64,000 bases of DNA from Psychrobacillus sp032154225 (GTDB lineage Bacteria; Bacillota; Bacilli; Bacillales_A; Planococcaceae). Below, piece after piece: positions 16,591-25,007 of the stretch. The number at the start of each line of letters is the position of its first letter. Position 1 is the first letter of the stretch. Made by a program: the position numbers and the translations under genes. The notes below the pieces were generated by a model, which saw only the letters and a list, made by a program, of their open reading frames with translations, ran no database searches and was not told where the DNA came from. Where the stretch lies: the NCBI RefSeq assembly GCF_032154225.1, contig NZ_JALDYF010000006.1:145948-209947 (forward strand), given 5' to 3'.

Positions 16591-17683
16591 AGTGTGCTTT
16601 AAAATTATAGATAGGTTTAATCACTTCTAGTACATCTACGGTTTCTCCAATATGTGCGACGATGTCTTGCATATTTTTATAAGCAAATGGTGACTCATCT
16701 ACCGTACTTGCAACTACTGAAGTACTCCAAACATCCTTCATAGATGCTTCAAAGTCTGCTAGTGCTACAACTTTTCTAGCTTGTGAGCGGCTCATAGTTC
16801 GGCCTGCACCGTGTGGACCTGAATAGTTCCAGTCAGGATTACCTTTTCCTCGGCAAATTAACGAGCCATCTCGCATATTCATCGGGATAATAACGATTTC
16901 GCCATCTTGTGCAGAAATTGCCCCTTTTCGTAAAATCATATGCTCTAAATCGATGTAATTATGGGTTGTGTCGAACTCAGATTCAATCGTCCAGTCCATT
17001 CCTCTACAGATTACTTCTGCCATTGTTTTACGATTTAGTGCAGCGTATTTTTGTGCAATGGAAAGGTCAAATAAATAGTCTTTCATATTGTTACCCTCTA
17101 CATATGCAAGATCTTTGGAAATCGTATCTCCGAGTATTCGATGGGCTACTTGCTGATAATGTTCTGCAATTTGTTTCCCTAAGTTACGACTACCTGAATG
17201 GATAACTAAGTAAATGCTACCGTCATTTCCTTCGTTTAGCTCGATGAAATGATTTCCCCCACCTAGTGTGCCTAGGCTTAGCCTAGCTCGTTCCTCGTTA
17301 ATGGGAGCAACAACTTCTGCAAAAGGAATTTCAATCGTATTTCGATGCTCTTTATGGCGAATGCGTGTTGCGCTTGGTACATTTTTCTTAATTGTTTTGT
17401 CTAATTTTTCAAAGTTTATTTCTTCTTTACTAACGGAAAGCTTTGCACATATCATGCCGCAGCCTAGATCAACTCCAACGAAGTTCGGCACAATCTTATC
17501 TGTAATCGTCATTGTCGTTCCAACTGTACAGCCTTTCCCGGCATGTAAATCGGGCATCATTCGTATTTTTGTGTTTTGTAAAAATGGAAGATTACAAAGC
17601 TCTTCTACTTGTCTCTTTGCCGTATCTTCAATTGTATCTGTGAAAACAATAGCCTTATTGTACGTTCCTTTTAACTCAATCAT
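16589..17683 (-). CDS. rtcB: RtcB-family RNA ligase / RNA repair protein
   Basis: The 364-residue protein is a shorter-clade RtcB. It has PDLHAGKGCTVG, the metal-binding Cys in VGVDLGCGM, LGGGNHFIE, HSGSRNLG, and GPHGAGRTMSR containing the His expected to carry GMP. RtcB joins 2',3'-cyclic phosphate or 3'-phosphate RNA ends to 5'-OH ends using GTP and manganese. All active-site motifs are present. Reverse-strand ribosome site GGAGGG precedes the ATG. It lies 33 bases after corA on the same strand, with neither RtcA nor PrfH nearby. Confidence 0.88.
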   Translation of the reverse strand: MIELKGTYNKAIVFTDTIEDTAKRQVEELCNLPFLQNTKIRMMPDLHAGKGCTVGTTMTITDKIVPNFVGVDLGCGMICAKLSVSKEEINFEKLDKTIKKNVPSATRIRHKEHRNTIEIPFAEVVAPINEERARLSLGTLGGGNHFIELNEGNDGSIYLVIHSGSRNLGKQIAEHYQQVAHRILGDTISKDLAYVEGNNMKDYLFDLSIAQKYAALNRKTMAEVICRGMDWTIESEFDTTHNYIDLEHMILRKGAISAQDGEIVIIPMNMRDGSLICRGKGNPDWNYSGPHGAGRTMSRSQARKVVALADFEASMKDVWSTSVVASTVDESPFAYKNMQDIVAHIGETVDVLEVIKPIYNFKAH

Positions 17684-17716
17684 TGCTTCCCTCCGTTTGG
17701 TAATCGTCGTTCTACC

Positions 17717-18673
17717 TTAAAATAAATTAAACCAGCCTTTAAATTTAAACCAAGCAAACATAGAAATTGCTATTAACACCATTGCTCCTAAAACGATGAA
17801 ATATCCGTAATGCCATTCTAGTTCAGGCATATTGACGAAATTCATCCCGTATACACCCGCGAGAAAAGTTAAAGGAATGAAAATAGATGATATAATCGTT
17901 AAAATCATCATAATTCGGTTCATTTGGCGAGAGTTTATGGACATATGGCTGTCCCGAATATCTGCGGTGAGTTCTCGATTAGACTCAACCATATCAGCTA
18001 ATTTTAGCAAATGGTCATAAATATCGCCGAAATAGGCATGTTCAGTTTTCTGCAGATTAATCCGTTCTGAGTTAATGATTCTATAAAGCAGATCCCGCAT
18101 TGGTAATATCGTTCGGCGTAAACGAAGCAAATCACTACGGAGATCAAATACTTGATCCATCGATAGGTGACGCATATCCACGGAAAGCTTATCCTCTACT
18201 TCATTCAAATAATCTTCAATTTTATAGACAATGGGAAAATAAGCATCCACAACTTTATCCACAATATGATATGTTGCGTGCATCGAACCACGTTCCCAAC
18301 CTTTTGGATTATTAATAATACGTTCACGTGCTTGTTCTAATTCATGCATATGCGGGAAATGAAAAGTTACGACAAAATCTTTTCCAACAAATAAATTGAG
18401 TTCTTCTGCTTCAAGCGTTTCTTCGTTGAATGTATGTAATACAAAAAATACATGCCCATCATAATGGTCTGCTTTTGGCCGTTGAAGACGTAGTAAACAA
18501 TCCTCAATGGCAAGTGGATGAAAATGAAAAAAAGAGCTTAGAAGACCCTCCTCTTCTTTTGTAGGCTGCCCAATGTCTACCCAATACCATTCAAATGTTT
18601 TTTGTTTTATATCTTCTAATGGAAAATCGCTTACTATTTCTTTGTTTGTTGTTATTCCAAGTGTTCGAATCAT
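17717..18673 (-). CDS. corA: CorA-family divalent cation transporter
   Basis: The 318-residue protein has a cytoplasmic alpha/beta and long-helix domain (about 1-250) and two C-terminal membrane helices (about 258-278 and 290-310). The signature YGMNF stands between them, followed by the loop VNMPELEWHYG. It forms pentameric channels for Mg2+, sometimes Co2+ or Ni2+. GAGG precedes the ATG. It appears to be the first gene of a corA-rtcB unit. Confidence 0.93.
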   Translation of the reverse strand: MIRTLGITTNKEIVSDFPLEDIKQKTFEWYWVDIGQPTKEEEGLLSSFFHFHPLAIEDCLLRLQRPKADHYDGHVFFVLHTFNEETLEAEELNLFVGKDFVVTFHFPHMHELEQARERIINNPKGWERGSMHATYHIVDKVVDAYFPIVYKIEDYLNEVEDKLSVDMRHLSMDQVFDLRSDLLRLRRTILPMRDLLYRIINSERINLQKTEHAYFGDIYDHLLKLADMVESNRELTADIRDSHMSINSRQMNRIMMILTIISSIFIPLTFLAGVYGMNFVNMPELEWHYGYFIVLGAMVLIAISMFAWFKFKGWFNLF

Positions 18674-18727
18674 AATAAAACCTCAATTCTACGAAAGTAT
18701 CTTTTCTTATTATCTCATAATCCCCCT

Positions 18728-18735
18728 GTTATAAT
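18728..18735 (+). promoter_or_regulatory. Extended -10 promoter for the phosphatase gene
   Basis: TATAAT at 18730-18735 is preceded by TGT, an extended -10 motif. There is no good -35 box at the right distance. It lies about 30 bases upstream of the gene start. Confidence 0.5.
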
Positions 18736-18766
18736 GATATAAAACAATATAGAGGAGTGGATTAGG

Positions 18767-19189
18767 TTGGGAAAAAACTATGAAGCACTAGTTTCTAATC
18801 GCATTTTTGTTGGTGGAGTAGACGGTGTAGAGGATCTTTTGGCAAATGAAAAAATTGACGTCATCTTCGATTTAAGAGTAACTCTAAAAGATCATCCAGC
18901 AGAAAATTTACGTGTACATCAACCAATTGCAGACGAATCCCCTAGTCAAGATAAATCTATAAAAAAAGTGGTTGATGAAGTAGTCAAAGCTTATAACGAA
19001 GGGAAAAATGTGTATTTCCACTGTACTTCAGGACGAGGGAGAGCCGGCACATTAGCCGTTGCAACTTTAATGGAACTAGGTTTAGCGGAAACGGTGGAAG
19101 AAGCAGAAGGCAAAGCAAAAGCAATTCGTCCAAAAATCGATGTAAAGCCAGACCAAAAAGCAGCACTGGATAAAATTTATAATGGATAA
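18767..19189 (+). CDS. Dual-specificity/tyrosine phosphatase-like protein
   Basis: The 140-residue cytosolic protein starts at TTG 18767 behind GAGGAGTG. It has the cysteine phosphatase loop HCTSGRGRAGTLA (Cys then five residues then Arg) near residue 86, with a possible general-acid Asp upstream. It is at the short end for the dual-specificity phosphatase family. The substrate cannot be told from sequence. It ends just before the bidirectional terminator it shares with the BCCT gene. Confidence 0.8.
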   Translation: MGKNYEALVSNRIFVGGVDGVEDLLANEKIDVIFDLRVTLKDHPAENLRVHQPIADESPSQDKSIKKVVDEVVKAYNEGKNVYFHCTSGRGRAGTLAVATLMELGLAETVEEAEGKAKAIRPKIDVKPDQKAALDKIYNG

Positions 19190-19200
19190 ATAATATAATG

Positions 19201-19240
19201 AAAACGCCAAGGGAATGGAAGCTATCTCTTGGCGTTTTTA
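19201..19240. terminator. Bidirectional terminator between phosphatase and BCCT genes
   Basis: An 11-bp stem (19201-19211 with 19228-19238) has A on the left and T on the right. It lies between two convergent genes. Confidence 0.9.
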
Positions 19241-19244
19241 TTCT

Positions 19245-20738
19245 TTATTTTTTAGCTTTCATATTTTTTACTTCCACTTTTAGTTCTTTGATTAGCGAAA
19301 CAACCATGAATAGCATCACAAAAGAAAAGGGTAATGCAGCAATGATAATTGTATTTTGTAATGCGTCTAATCCGCCAACTGATAACAAAATAATCGCAAT
19401 CACAGATAAAGTGATACCCCAGATAAGCTTTACATTATTCGGTGGAGTCAATGAACCTTTTGTCGACATCATACCTAGAACAAATGTAGCTGAATCTGCA
19501 GATGTAATGAAAAAAGAAGCAATAAGTACTACTGCGAAAAAAGAGATAAGCGTTGATAATGGCATCGAGTGAAACATTTCGAAAATAGTCAGCTCGGTAG
19601 AAGACTGTGCTAGATCAGCAACTCCTCTTTTTTGCATATCAATAGCTGTCGTACCAAAAGCTGAGAACCAAATTGCTCCGAGCAATGTAGGTGCTACAAG
19701 CACACCGGCAACGAACTCTTTAATTGTCCGACCTTTTGATACGCGGGCAATAAACATACTTACGAATGGTGCCCATGAAATCCACCAAGCCCAGTAAAAT
19801 ATTGTCCAATTATCAAGCCAGTCGCGATTAGTCGCATTCAATGGTGCTGTACGTAAACTCATTTGCACAATGTTAGCCAGATAGCCACCAAAAGAGTCTG
19901 TGAAAATATCAAAAATAAGTAATGTAGGGCCAAGAATGAGGACAAAACCAAGAAGTGCAAGCGCAAGTACTAGATTCGTGTTGGATAAATATTTAATACC
20001 CTTACTTAGCCCAGACCATGCAGAAGCAACAAAAAGAATTGTTACAATAGCAATAATGAGAATTTGAGGAACAATTCCGATAGTTACATTGAAAAGGTAG
20101 TTTAATCCTGCGTTAATTTGAATAGCACCGATGCCTAGTGAAGTAGAGACGCCAAATGCGGTAGCAAAAACTGCAAGTACATCAACGAGAGTACCCCATG
20201 GACCTCCCATCCTTTTCCCAAATATTGGTTTCAAAGTTGCTGAGATTAACCCAGGTTCTCCTTTACGGAACTGGAAGAAGGCAAGTGATAGTGCAATAAC
20301 TCCGTACATAGCCCAAACGTGGAATCCCCAGTGGAAGAAAGATTGACGAAAAGCTTCTTTAAAAGCCGCATCTGTATTAGGTTCCTCCGTTGCAGGACTA
20401 ATTGCAAAGTGAGATAAAGGCTCAGCCGCACCGTAAAAAACAAGGCCAATACCCATCCCTGCAGAGAATAGCATAGAAATCCAGGTAATAGTAGAAAACT
20501 GTGGACGATCTGTATCTTTTCCAAGACGGATTTTTCCGTAAGGACTTAAGATGAAAAATATACTGAGCGCTAACATAAATGTCATAAGTAGCATGTAGTA
20601 CCAGCCGAAAGACGATGCAACAAAACTTTTAATGGTTGATGTAATTGTTTCAAAATTCTCGGGTGCAAAAGCTCCATATCCGACAGCTAATGCAATTAAC
20701 GCCATTGAAATATAAAAGGTCTTAGATAGTTTCTTCAT
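19245..20738 (-). CDS. BCCT-family betaine/choline/carnitine transporter
   Basis: The protein has 497 residues from the reverse-strand ATG at 20738, which follows AAGGGGGAAAC; a start 17 codons earlier lacks a site. It has about twelve membrane helices. The family's tryptophan-rich segment is present (FYWAWWISWAPFVSMFIARVS has the core WAWWISWAPF), as is the glycine-rich sodium region GMGIGLVFYGAAEPL. It resembles OpuD-type glycine betaine porters and probably imports compatible solutes with sodium. Substrate is inferred. Confidence 0.92.
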   Translation of the reverse strand: MKKLSKTFYISMALIALAVGYGAFAPENFETITSTIKSFVASSFGWYYMLLMTFMLALSIFFILSPYGKIRLGKDTDRPQFSTITWISMLFSAGMGIGLVFYGAAEPLSHFAISPATEEPNTDAAFKEAFRQSFFHWGFHVWAMYGVIALSLAFFQFRKGEPGLISATLKPIFGKRMGGPWGTLVDVLAVFATAFGVSTSLGIGAIQINAGLNYLFNVTIGIVPQILIIAIVTILFVASAWSGLSKGIKYLSNTNLVLALALLGFVLILGPTLLIFDIFTDSFGGYLANIVQMSLRTAPLNATNRDWLDNWTIFYWAWWISWAPFVSMFIARVSKGRTIKEFVAGVLVAPTLLGAIWFSAFGTTAIDMQKRGVADLAQSSTELTIFEMFHSMPLSTLISFFAVVLIASFFITSADSATFVLGMMSTKGSLTPPNNVKLIWGITLSVIAIILLSVGGLDALQNTIIIAALPFSFVMLFMVVSLIKELKVEVKNMKAKK

Positions 20739-20915
20739 GTTTCCCCCTTGATATAAATTATTAGTATAAGTTATTAACCTTACTAACAAAGTAGTGTGAA
20801 ATCAAACGATACAAATTTTTCTATTTATTCGAAGTTATCCCCAAATTCTGTACTATTAAAACGAAAACCATCTTAAGTTCTTCAATTATAATAAAAAAAA
20901 TTTTAAAATCATCCA

Positions 20916-20944
20916 TTGACATTTACTAAGTCTATGGGTATAGT
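20916..20944 (+). promoter_or_regulatory. Sigma-A promoter of the S-box transcript
   Basis: TTGACA (20916-20921) and TATAGT (20939-20944) are 17 bases apart. The start would lie near 20951, about 20 bases before the riboswitch. Confidence 0.85.
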
Positions 20945-20970
20945 AGGGATTAATCGAATAAAACAACTTT

Positions 20971-21126
20971 CTTATCAAGAGAGGTGGAGGGGCTTGGCCC
21001 GATGATACCTCAGCAACAGGCAATTTATTGTACTGTGCTAATTCCAGAAGCACTCGCTTGAAGATAAGAAGAGAATAATCGCGATGACGTTTAAACCTCT
21101 TCTTGTTTCAAAGAAGGGGTTTTATT
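20971..21126 (+). ncRNA. SAM-I (S-box) riboswitch with its terminator, no gene downstream
   Basis: The aptamer runs 20971-21068. P1 pairs CTTATC with GATAAG, and the hallmark AGAGGTGGAGGG-type opening, GATGATACC and CAGCAACAGGC core are present. The intrinsic terminator pairs about 21093-21104 with 21111-21122. S-boxes turn off methionine and SAM genes when SAM is high. Here no open reading frame of normal kind follows on this strand before the next terminator at 21289, which is unusual. Confidence 0.9.
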
Positions 21127-21288
21127 TGATTCAAACTTTGGTAACACCTCACTGCACTTTAAGTACTCATTTGTAGAAGAGTGTATCGAGTAAATATATA
21201 TAGTTTTCTTTCTTGAATATCTCATTTGATTTAAGTAGGGGAGAAAAAATACCACCACACATTGTTTTAAAGAGGAAAAGGTTAGATA

Positions 21289-21318
21289 AAAAAGCTTGGA
21301 CATAGTCCAGGCTTTTTT
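21289..21318 (+). terminator. Terminator closing the region behind the S-box
   Basis: A 9-bp or longer stem with one G-U pair (about 21292-21300 with 21306-21314) and six T. The 160 bases between the S-box terminator and this hairpin hold no gene I can support, so readthrough RNA would be short and untranslated or only minimally coding. Confidence 0.75.
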
Positions 21319-21420
21319 ACATGCTTTAACTTTATTTGAATCGGGTTAAGGTGTTTGTCTTGTTCGTGTAGTGTACTTTTGCATTTACTAGTATAAGAGT
21401 AAGGGGGAGGTGATTTTATT

Positions 21421-21768
21421 ATGAACCGTCATTGTCATTCATGCAGACCGCAACAACCATGCAATTCATGCCAACAAGGTCAACAAACGCAGTGGTTACC
21501 ACCTGCGCAACCAATCGTCTGTCCTCCACAATATAGATGTCATGATTCATTTGTACCGAGAATGCAACCTGTCATTCATCCAATCGTGAATGTAAACCGT
21601 GAGCATGTTGTGAATGTTCCTCAGCATTTCTTCACACAAACGAATGAGAACGTAGTCGTAAATCCAGGATTCCAACGACCTGGACCTATGATGAATCAAT
21701 TCCAGCAACAACCATTCCAACAGCAGCAATTTCAACAACAACAACAATTTTTCCCAGGACAATATTAA
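21421..21768 (+). CDS. CotD-like inner spore coat protein
   Basis: The 115-residue protein is rich in His, Cys, Pro and Gln. The N-terminus has three Cys-x-x-Cys-like pairs, the middle (PVIHPIVNVNREHVVNVP) resembles the His-rich HPxxTxNVNH segment of CotD, and the C-terminus is a Phe/Gln repeat region. CotD is made in the mother cell and placed in the inner coat. Composition and weak similarity support the call. It implies a spore-forming organism. Ribosome site GGGGGAGGTG is strong. Confidence 0.75.
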   Translation: MNRHCHSCRPQQPCNSCQQGQQTQWLPPAQPIVCPPQYRCHDSFVPRMQPVIHPIVNVNREHVVNVPQHFFTQTNENVVVNPGFQRPGPMMNQFQQQPFQQQQFQQQQQFFPGQY

Positions 21769-21811
21769 ATAGTTCACCTGCGACGAGTAAGAAGAGTGCG
21801 CAGAAGTAAAT

Positions 21812-21846
21812 GCAAATGCCTTTTTTACAAAGTGCATTTGCTTTTT
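21812..21846 (+). terminator. Terminator after the coat protein gene
   Basis: An 8-bp stem (21812-21819 with 21834-21841) and T-run to 21846. Confidence 0.8.
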
Positions 21847-21922
21847 CTTTTCAGTCATACAATAAGATAAGGTAGTATAGTAATATGTACTAAAGATGAA
21901 TTTGATAAAGGAGAAAATGTAT

Positions 21923-22846
21923 ATGAAAATTCGTCCAAGACGATTGCAAAAAGGAGATACGATTGGGATTATTGCCCCTTCGAGTCCGCCGAATTTAACA
22001 CAGTTAAAAAACTCTTTGTCTTTTTTACAGGAGCTTGGATTATCGTATAAAATGGGGAAAAGTGTAGAAAAAGTTTATGGATATCTTGCCGGTACGGATG
22101 AAGAGCGATTAGAGGATTTACACGAGATGTTCGCAGATCCAACCATTGCTGGTATTATTTGCGCGGGCGGAGGATTTGGTTCTGCGAGATATGCGGATAA
22201 AATCGATTTTCAATTGATGAATGAATGTCCGAAGATTTTCTGGGGCTATTCAGATATTACTTTTTTACATACAGGTATGAATGTGTATTCAGATATTGTT
22301 ACTTTCCATGGTCCAATGTTAGCTTCCGATGTTGGAAAAGATACATTCTCTGATTTATCGAAGAAAATGTTTCAACAGCTATTTGAGCCAATGGAACTGC
22401 ACTATACGGAAGCAATTTCTCCTCTGGAAAGACTTTCTGGAGGAGTTGCAAGAGGAGAGCTAACAGGAGGAAATCTATCCTTACTTGTTAGTGGAATTGG
22501 TACAAAATATGAAGTAGATACAAAAGGAAAGCTATTGTTAATAGAAGATACAGGTGAAGAGCCATATCGAATCGACGGAATGCTTAATCAGCTCCGACTG
22601 GCTGGAAAGTTAGATGAAGCAACCGGGTTTGTCATTGGAGATTTTAAGGATGCAGAGCCGTCAAAAAGTAAGATTTCACTTACTCTAGATGAGGTGCTGA
22701 ATCATTATTTAGGAGCTCTTGGAAAACCTGCTGTAAAAGGCTTTAAAATTGGACATTGCGAGCCGCATTTTGCCGTTCCGCTTGGTGCAGAAGCACAGTT
22801 AGATGCGGATCATTTAACACTTTCAATTTTACCTGGGGTGGAATAA
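21923..22846 (+). CDS. LD-carboxypeptidase / MccF-like peptidase (S66 family)
   Basis: The protein has 307 residues from ATG 21923, which is 9 bases after AAAGGAG; the two earlier ATGs are too near or lack a site. The S66 fold shows GIIAPSSPP at the start, ICAGGGFGSARYADKID in the middle with GYSDITFLH (nucleophile Ser region), and a later Glu/His pair (IEDTGEEPYRIDGML, GHCEPH). Such enzymes trim murein tetrapeptides or cleave peptide-nucleotide toxins such as microcin C. Which of these applies here is open. Confidence 0.88.
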   Translation: MKIRPRRLQKGDTIGIIAPSSPPNLTQLKNSLSFLQELGLSYKMGKSVEKVYGYLAGTDEERLEDLHEMFADPTIAGIICAGGGFGSARYADKIDFQLMNECPKIFWGYSDITFLHTGMNVYSDIVTFHGPMLASDVGKDTFSDLSKKMFQQLFEPMELHYTEAISPLERLSGGVARGELTGGNLSLLVSGIGTKYEVDTKGKLLLIEDTGEEPYRIDGMLNQLRLAGKLDEATGFVIGDFKDAEPSKSKISLTLDEVLNHYLGALGKPAVKGFKIGHCEPHFAVPLGAEAQLDADHLTLSILPGVE

Positions 22847-22851
22847 CATAT

Positions 22852-22887
22852 AAAAAACGCAGTGGGTTTGAACTTCCTGCGTTTTTT
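22852..22887. terminator. Bidirectional terminator between convergent genes
   Basis: An 11-bp perfect stem (22852-22862 with 22877-22887) with A and T flanks sits between the carboxypeptidase and methyltransferase genes. Confidence 0.9.
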
Positions 22888-22916
22888 GTATGTATGATAG
22901 GTAGTGTCATCCTCCG

Positions 22917-23597
22917 TTATTTCTTATAACAAATCCATCCACCAAAAAGTGTTGTGGAGAAAAATTTTGCAATCTTTACGAAACCAGCTTCTTGTAATAA
23001 TTGAACAACTTTCTCTTCTGGTAAATACGAAAGGGAAAGGATTTCTTGTTCCATTGCATCCACTTCTGTAGATGTTAGCTTCGTTGTATCGAGCCAATAG
23101 CTTTTCCAAAGTTTCAAGCGCTCTTGAAACTCTTCGCTGTTAGGGTCTCCGTATTTACTAATTAAAACAAATGGTGCATTATCCTTTAAACGAGCGTGTA
23201 TATTTTGAAGTGTCTTTAACTTTTCTTCGTATGCATGTATGAAATGTAAAACTAAAATGCAAGTAGCGGCATCGAAAGAACTCTTTGTGGAGATATCTTC
23301 CACAGTTCCAGTAAGTAGAGTAACACGATTACTGAGCTCCGCTTCTTTGCATTTTTCATTTGCGACAGCAAGCATTGTTTCGGATGGATCGACCCCTGTA
23401 AATTTCCATCCAGGATTATTCAATCCGAAGTTCGTTACTTCATTCCCACCACCTGCACCTACTATTAATAAATGTGCATCTTCTGGAGTATTTGCACGCA
23501 AAAAAGTTTGAATTAATCGAAGCATTGGATCATAAGTAGGTAACGCTCGTCTAATGCCACTATCATATTGCTTTGCAAGCTTTGCATCGAATTCCAT
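22917..23597 (-). CDS. Class I SAM-dependent methyltransferase
   Basis: The protein has 226 residues, starting at the third ATG (23597) because AAGGGGG lies six bases before it; the earlier ATGs overlap that site. A Rossmann methyltransferase fold is visible: LLIVGAGGGNEV is the SAM-binding glycine loop, TGVDPSETML the acidic second strand, and ATCILVLHFIH the fourth strand. The substrate is unknown; small-molecule methylation is the usual guess for this group. Confidence 0.82.
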   Translation of the reverse strand: MEFDAKLAKQYDSGIRRALPTYDPMLRLIQTFLRANTPEDAHLLIVGAGGGNEVTNFGLNNPGWKFTGVDPSETMLAVANEKCKEAELSNRVTLLTGTVEDISTKSSFDAATCILVLHFIHAYEEKLKTLQNIHARLKDNAPFVLISKYGDPNSEEFQERLKLWKSYWLDTTKLTSTEVDAMEQEILSLSYLPEEKVVQLLQEAGFVKIAKFFSTTLFGGWICYKK

Positions 23598-23656
23598 TTT
23601 CATCCCCCTTAAATGCACTTTTCCATAACAAGAAAATTGCGTGAAATTATTTTTTG

Positions 23657-23685
23657 TTGACGTATCTCCATTATTATTGTATTCT
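23657..23685 (+). promoter_or_regulatory. Sigma-A promoter of the rsgA leader
   Basis: TTGACG (23657-23662) and TATTCT (23680-23685) are spaced by 17 bases. The transcript would start near 23692, leaving about 250 bases of leader before rsgA. Confidence 0.75.
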
Positions 23686-23717
23686 GAAAATAACTTAAAG
23701 AAAAGGAGTGAGGCGTT

Positions 23718-23783
23718 ATGGCAAATTTAATTTTAAATCCACGAATCAGTAAGTTCATGATGTCCCACTCTGTTTGTTTCTAA
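23718..23783 (+). CDS. 21-codon leader peptide upstream of an attenuator
   Basis: A short frame MANLILNPRI...SVCF begins at ATG 23718 behind an excellent site (AAAAGGAGTGAG) and stops at 23783. It is too short for a normal protein. It lies between a promoter and an intrinsic terminator, with rsgA after that, which is the layout of ribosome-stalling leader peptides in inducible resistance genes. Bases 23752-23766 in its coding region can pair with the terminator's 5' side. Translation is inferred from the ribosome site only. Confidence 0.6.
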   Translation: MANLILNPRISKFMMSHSVCF

Positions 23784-23877
23784 TTGTAAATCGAATATGT
23801 TTTTAATTTGCTTGTAACTGACGAGCAAATGCATTTCGTTATACTTTTGGAGACACTTCTTTACTAATGACCGGGGA

Positions 23878-23914
23878 AACCATGACTGCTGATTCGTGCA
23901 GTCATGGTTTTTTT
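23878..23914 (+). terminator. Attenuator terminator between the leader peptide and rsgA
   Basis: A perfect 12-bp stem (23878-23889 with 23898-23909) is followed by seven T at 23908-23914. It lies 26 bases before the rsgA start, so any transcript from the promoter at 23657 must read through it. Another stem, 23806-23812 with 23824-23830, precedes it and could be part of the switch. Confidence 0.85.
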
Positions 23915-23939
23915 ATACCCAAAATTAGGAGGAAGAAAA

Positions 23940-24995
23940 TTGAATTTAATCGAACAATATGGTTGGAATAATAAATGGGAAGAAAAATTAACGAGTAAAG
24001 GAATCGCGGGTCGTGTATTACTCGAGCATAAAAACTTATATCGTGTTATGACAAATGAAGGAGAATGGTTATGTTCTCTTTCTGGAAAGTTTAAGTTTGA
24101 TCATGGTCGAGAAGCGTTTCCGGCAGTTGGGGATTGGGTTGTACTTGAACAAATGCCTGGTGAAGAAAAAGGAATTATTCAAGAAGTGCTTCCTCGTAGC
24201 TCACAATTTTCAAGAAAAATGGCGGGGTTAACAACGGAAATCCAGTTAATCGCTGTGAATGTCGATTATGTATTTCTTGTCATGTCGCTTAATCATGACT
24301 TTAACGTACGAAGATTAGAACGATATTTGCTAGCAGCTTGGGATTCTGGTGCAACACCTGTAGTTGTTCTAACGAAAAAGGATGTATGCGAGGACTTAGC
24401 GTACTATATAAGTGAAGTAGAGTCAGTAGCCTTTGGGGTAGACGTATTTGCAGTAAGTAGTGTAACAGGAGAAGGAATTGACAACCTTGCAAGCCTTTTA
24501 TCGGCAGGTAAGACAGGGGCATTATTAGGGTCTTCTGGAGTAGGGAAATCTTCTCTTATCAATTCCTTATCTGGAGAACAAGTGATGGTTGTTAACGATA
24601 TTAGAGACGACGACAGTAAAGGACGCCACACAACTACACACCGGGAGCTCACCTTGTTACCGTGTGGAGGTCTATTGATAGATACACCAGGCATGCGAGA
24701 ATTTCAGCTTTGGGATACAAGTGATGGCGTGAGTGCGAGCTTTAAAGATATTGAAGAACTAGCGGAAGAATGCCGTTTTCGTGATTGTAAGCATGTGAAA
24801 GAACCAGGATGTGCGATTCGAGAAGCAATTTATACAGGGGCTTTAAAGGAAGATCGATATAAGAGCTATGTAAAACTGATGAGAGAGCTTGCGCATATCG
24901 AACGAAAAAATGATGCAGTAGCTCAAAAAGTAGAACGTGGTAAATGGAAGCAAATTGCGAAAATGCAAAAAAGTCATCATTCGAAGAAAAAGTAA
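23940..24995 (+). CDS. rsgA: RsgA-type ribosome-associated GTPase (probable second copy)
   Basis: The protein has 351 residues from TTG 23940 behind AGGAGGA. It has an OB-fold N-terminus (about 25-95), then circularly permuted GTPase motifs: TKKD (145-148), P-loop LLGSSGVGKSS (about 195-205), DTPGMR (248-253), and a zinc-binding C-terminus Cys278, Cys283, His285, Cys291. RsgA checks late 30S subunit assembly and hydrolyses GTP on the ribosome. In B. subtilis the usual copy (YloQ) is near prkC; the separate setting here, behind an attenuator and before a GNAT gene, suggests a paralogue. The gene symbol reflects family, not identity with yloQ. Confidence 0.88.
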   Translation: MNLIEQYGWNNKWEEKLTSKGIAGRVLLEHKNLYRVMTNEGEWLCSLSGKFKFDHGREAFPAVGDWVVLEQMPGEEKGIIQEVLPRSSQFSRKMAGLTTEIQLIAVNVDYVFLVMSLNHDFNVRRLERYLLAAWDSGATPVVVLTKKDVCEDLAYYISEVESVAFGVDVFAVSSVTGEGIDNLASLLSAGKTGALLGSSGVGKSSLINSLSGEQVMVVNDIRDDDSKGRHTTTHRELTLLPCGGLLIDTPGMREFQLWDTSDGVSASFKDIEELAEECRFRDCKHVKEPGCAIREAIYTGALKEDRYKSYVKLMRELAHIERKNDAVAQKVERGKWKQIAKMQKSHHSKKK

Positions 24996-25007
24996 AAGGA
25001 GAATGTA

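Noticed and set aside
19198..19572. A 124-codon + strand frame after the phosphatase gene
   Set aside because: It begins at the bidirectional terminator and is antisense to the well-supported BCCT transporter.
21091..21303. A 70-codon reverse-strand frame behind the S-box
   Set aside because: It lies antisense to the S-box terminator and the next terminator, has no good ribosome site and no known family. It could be a decayed fragment, but I cannot support it as a gene.
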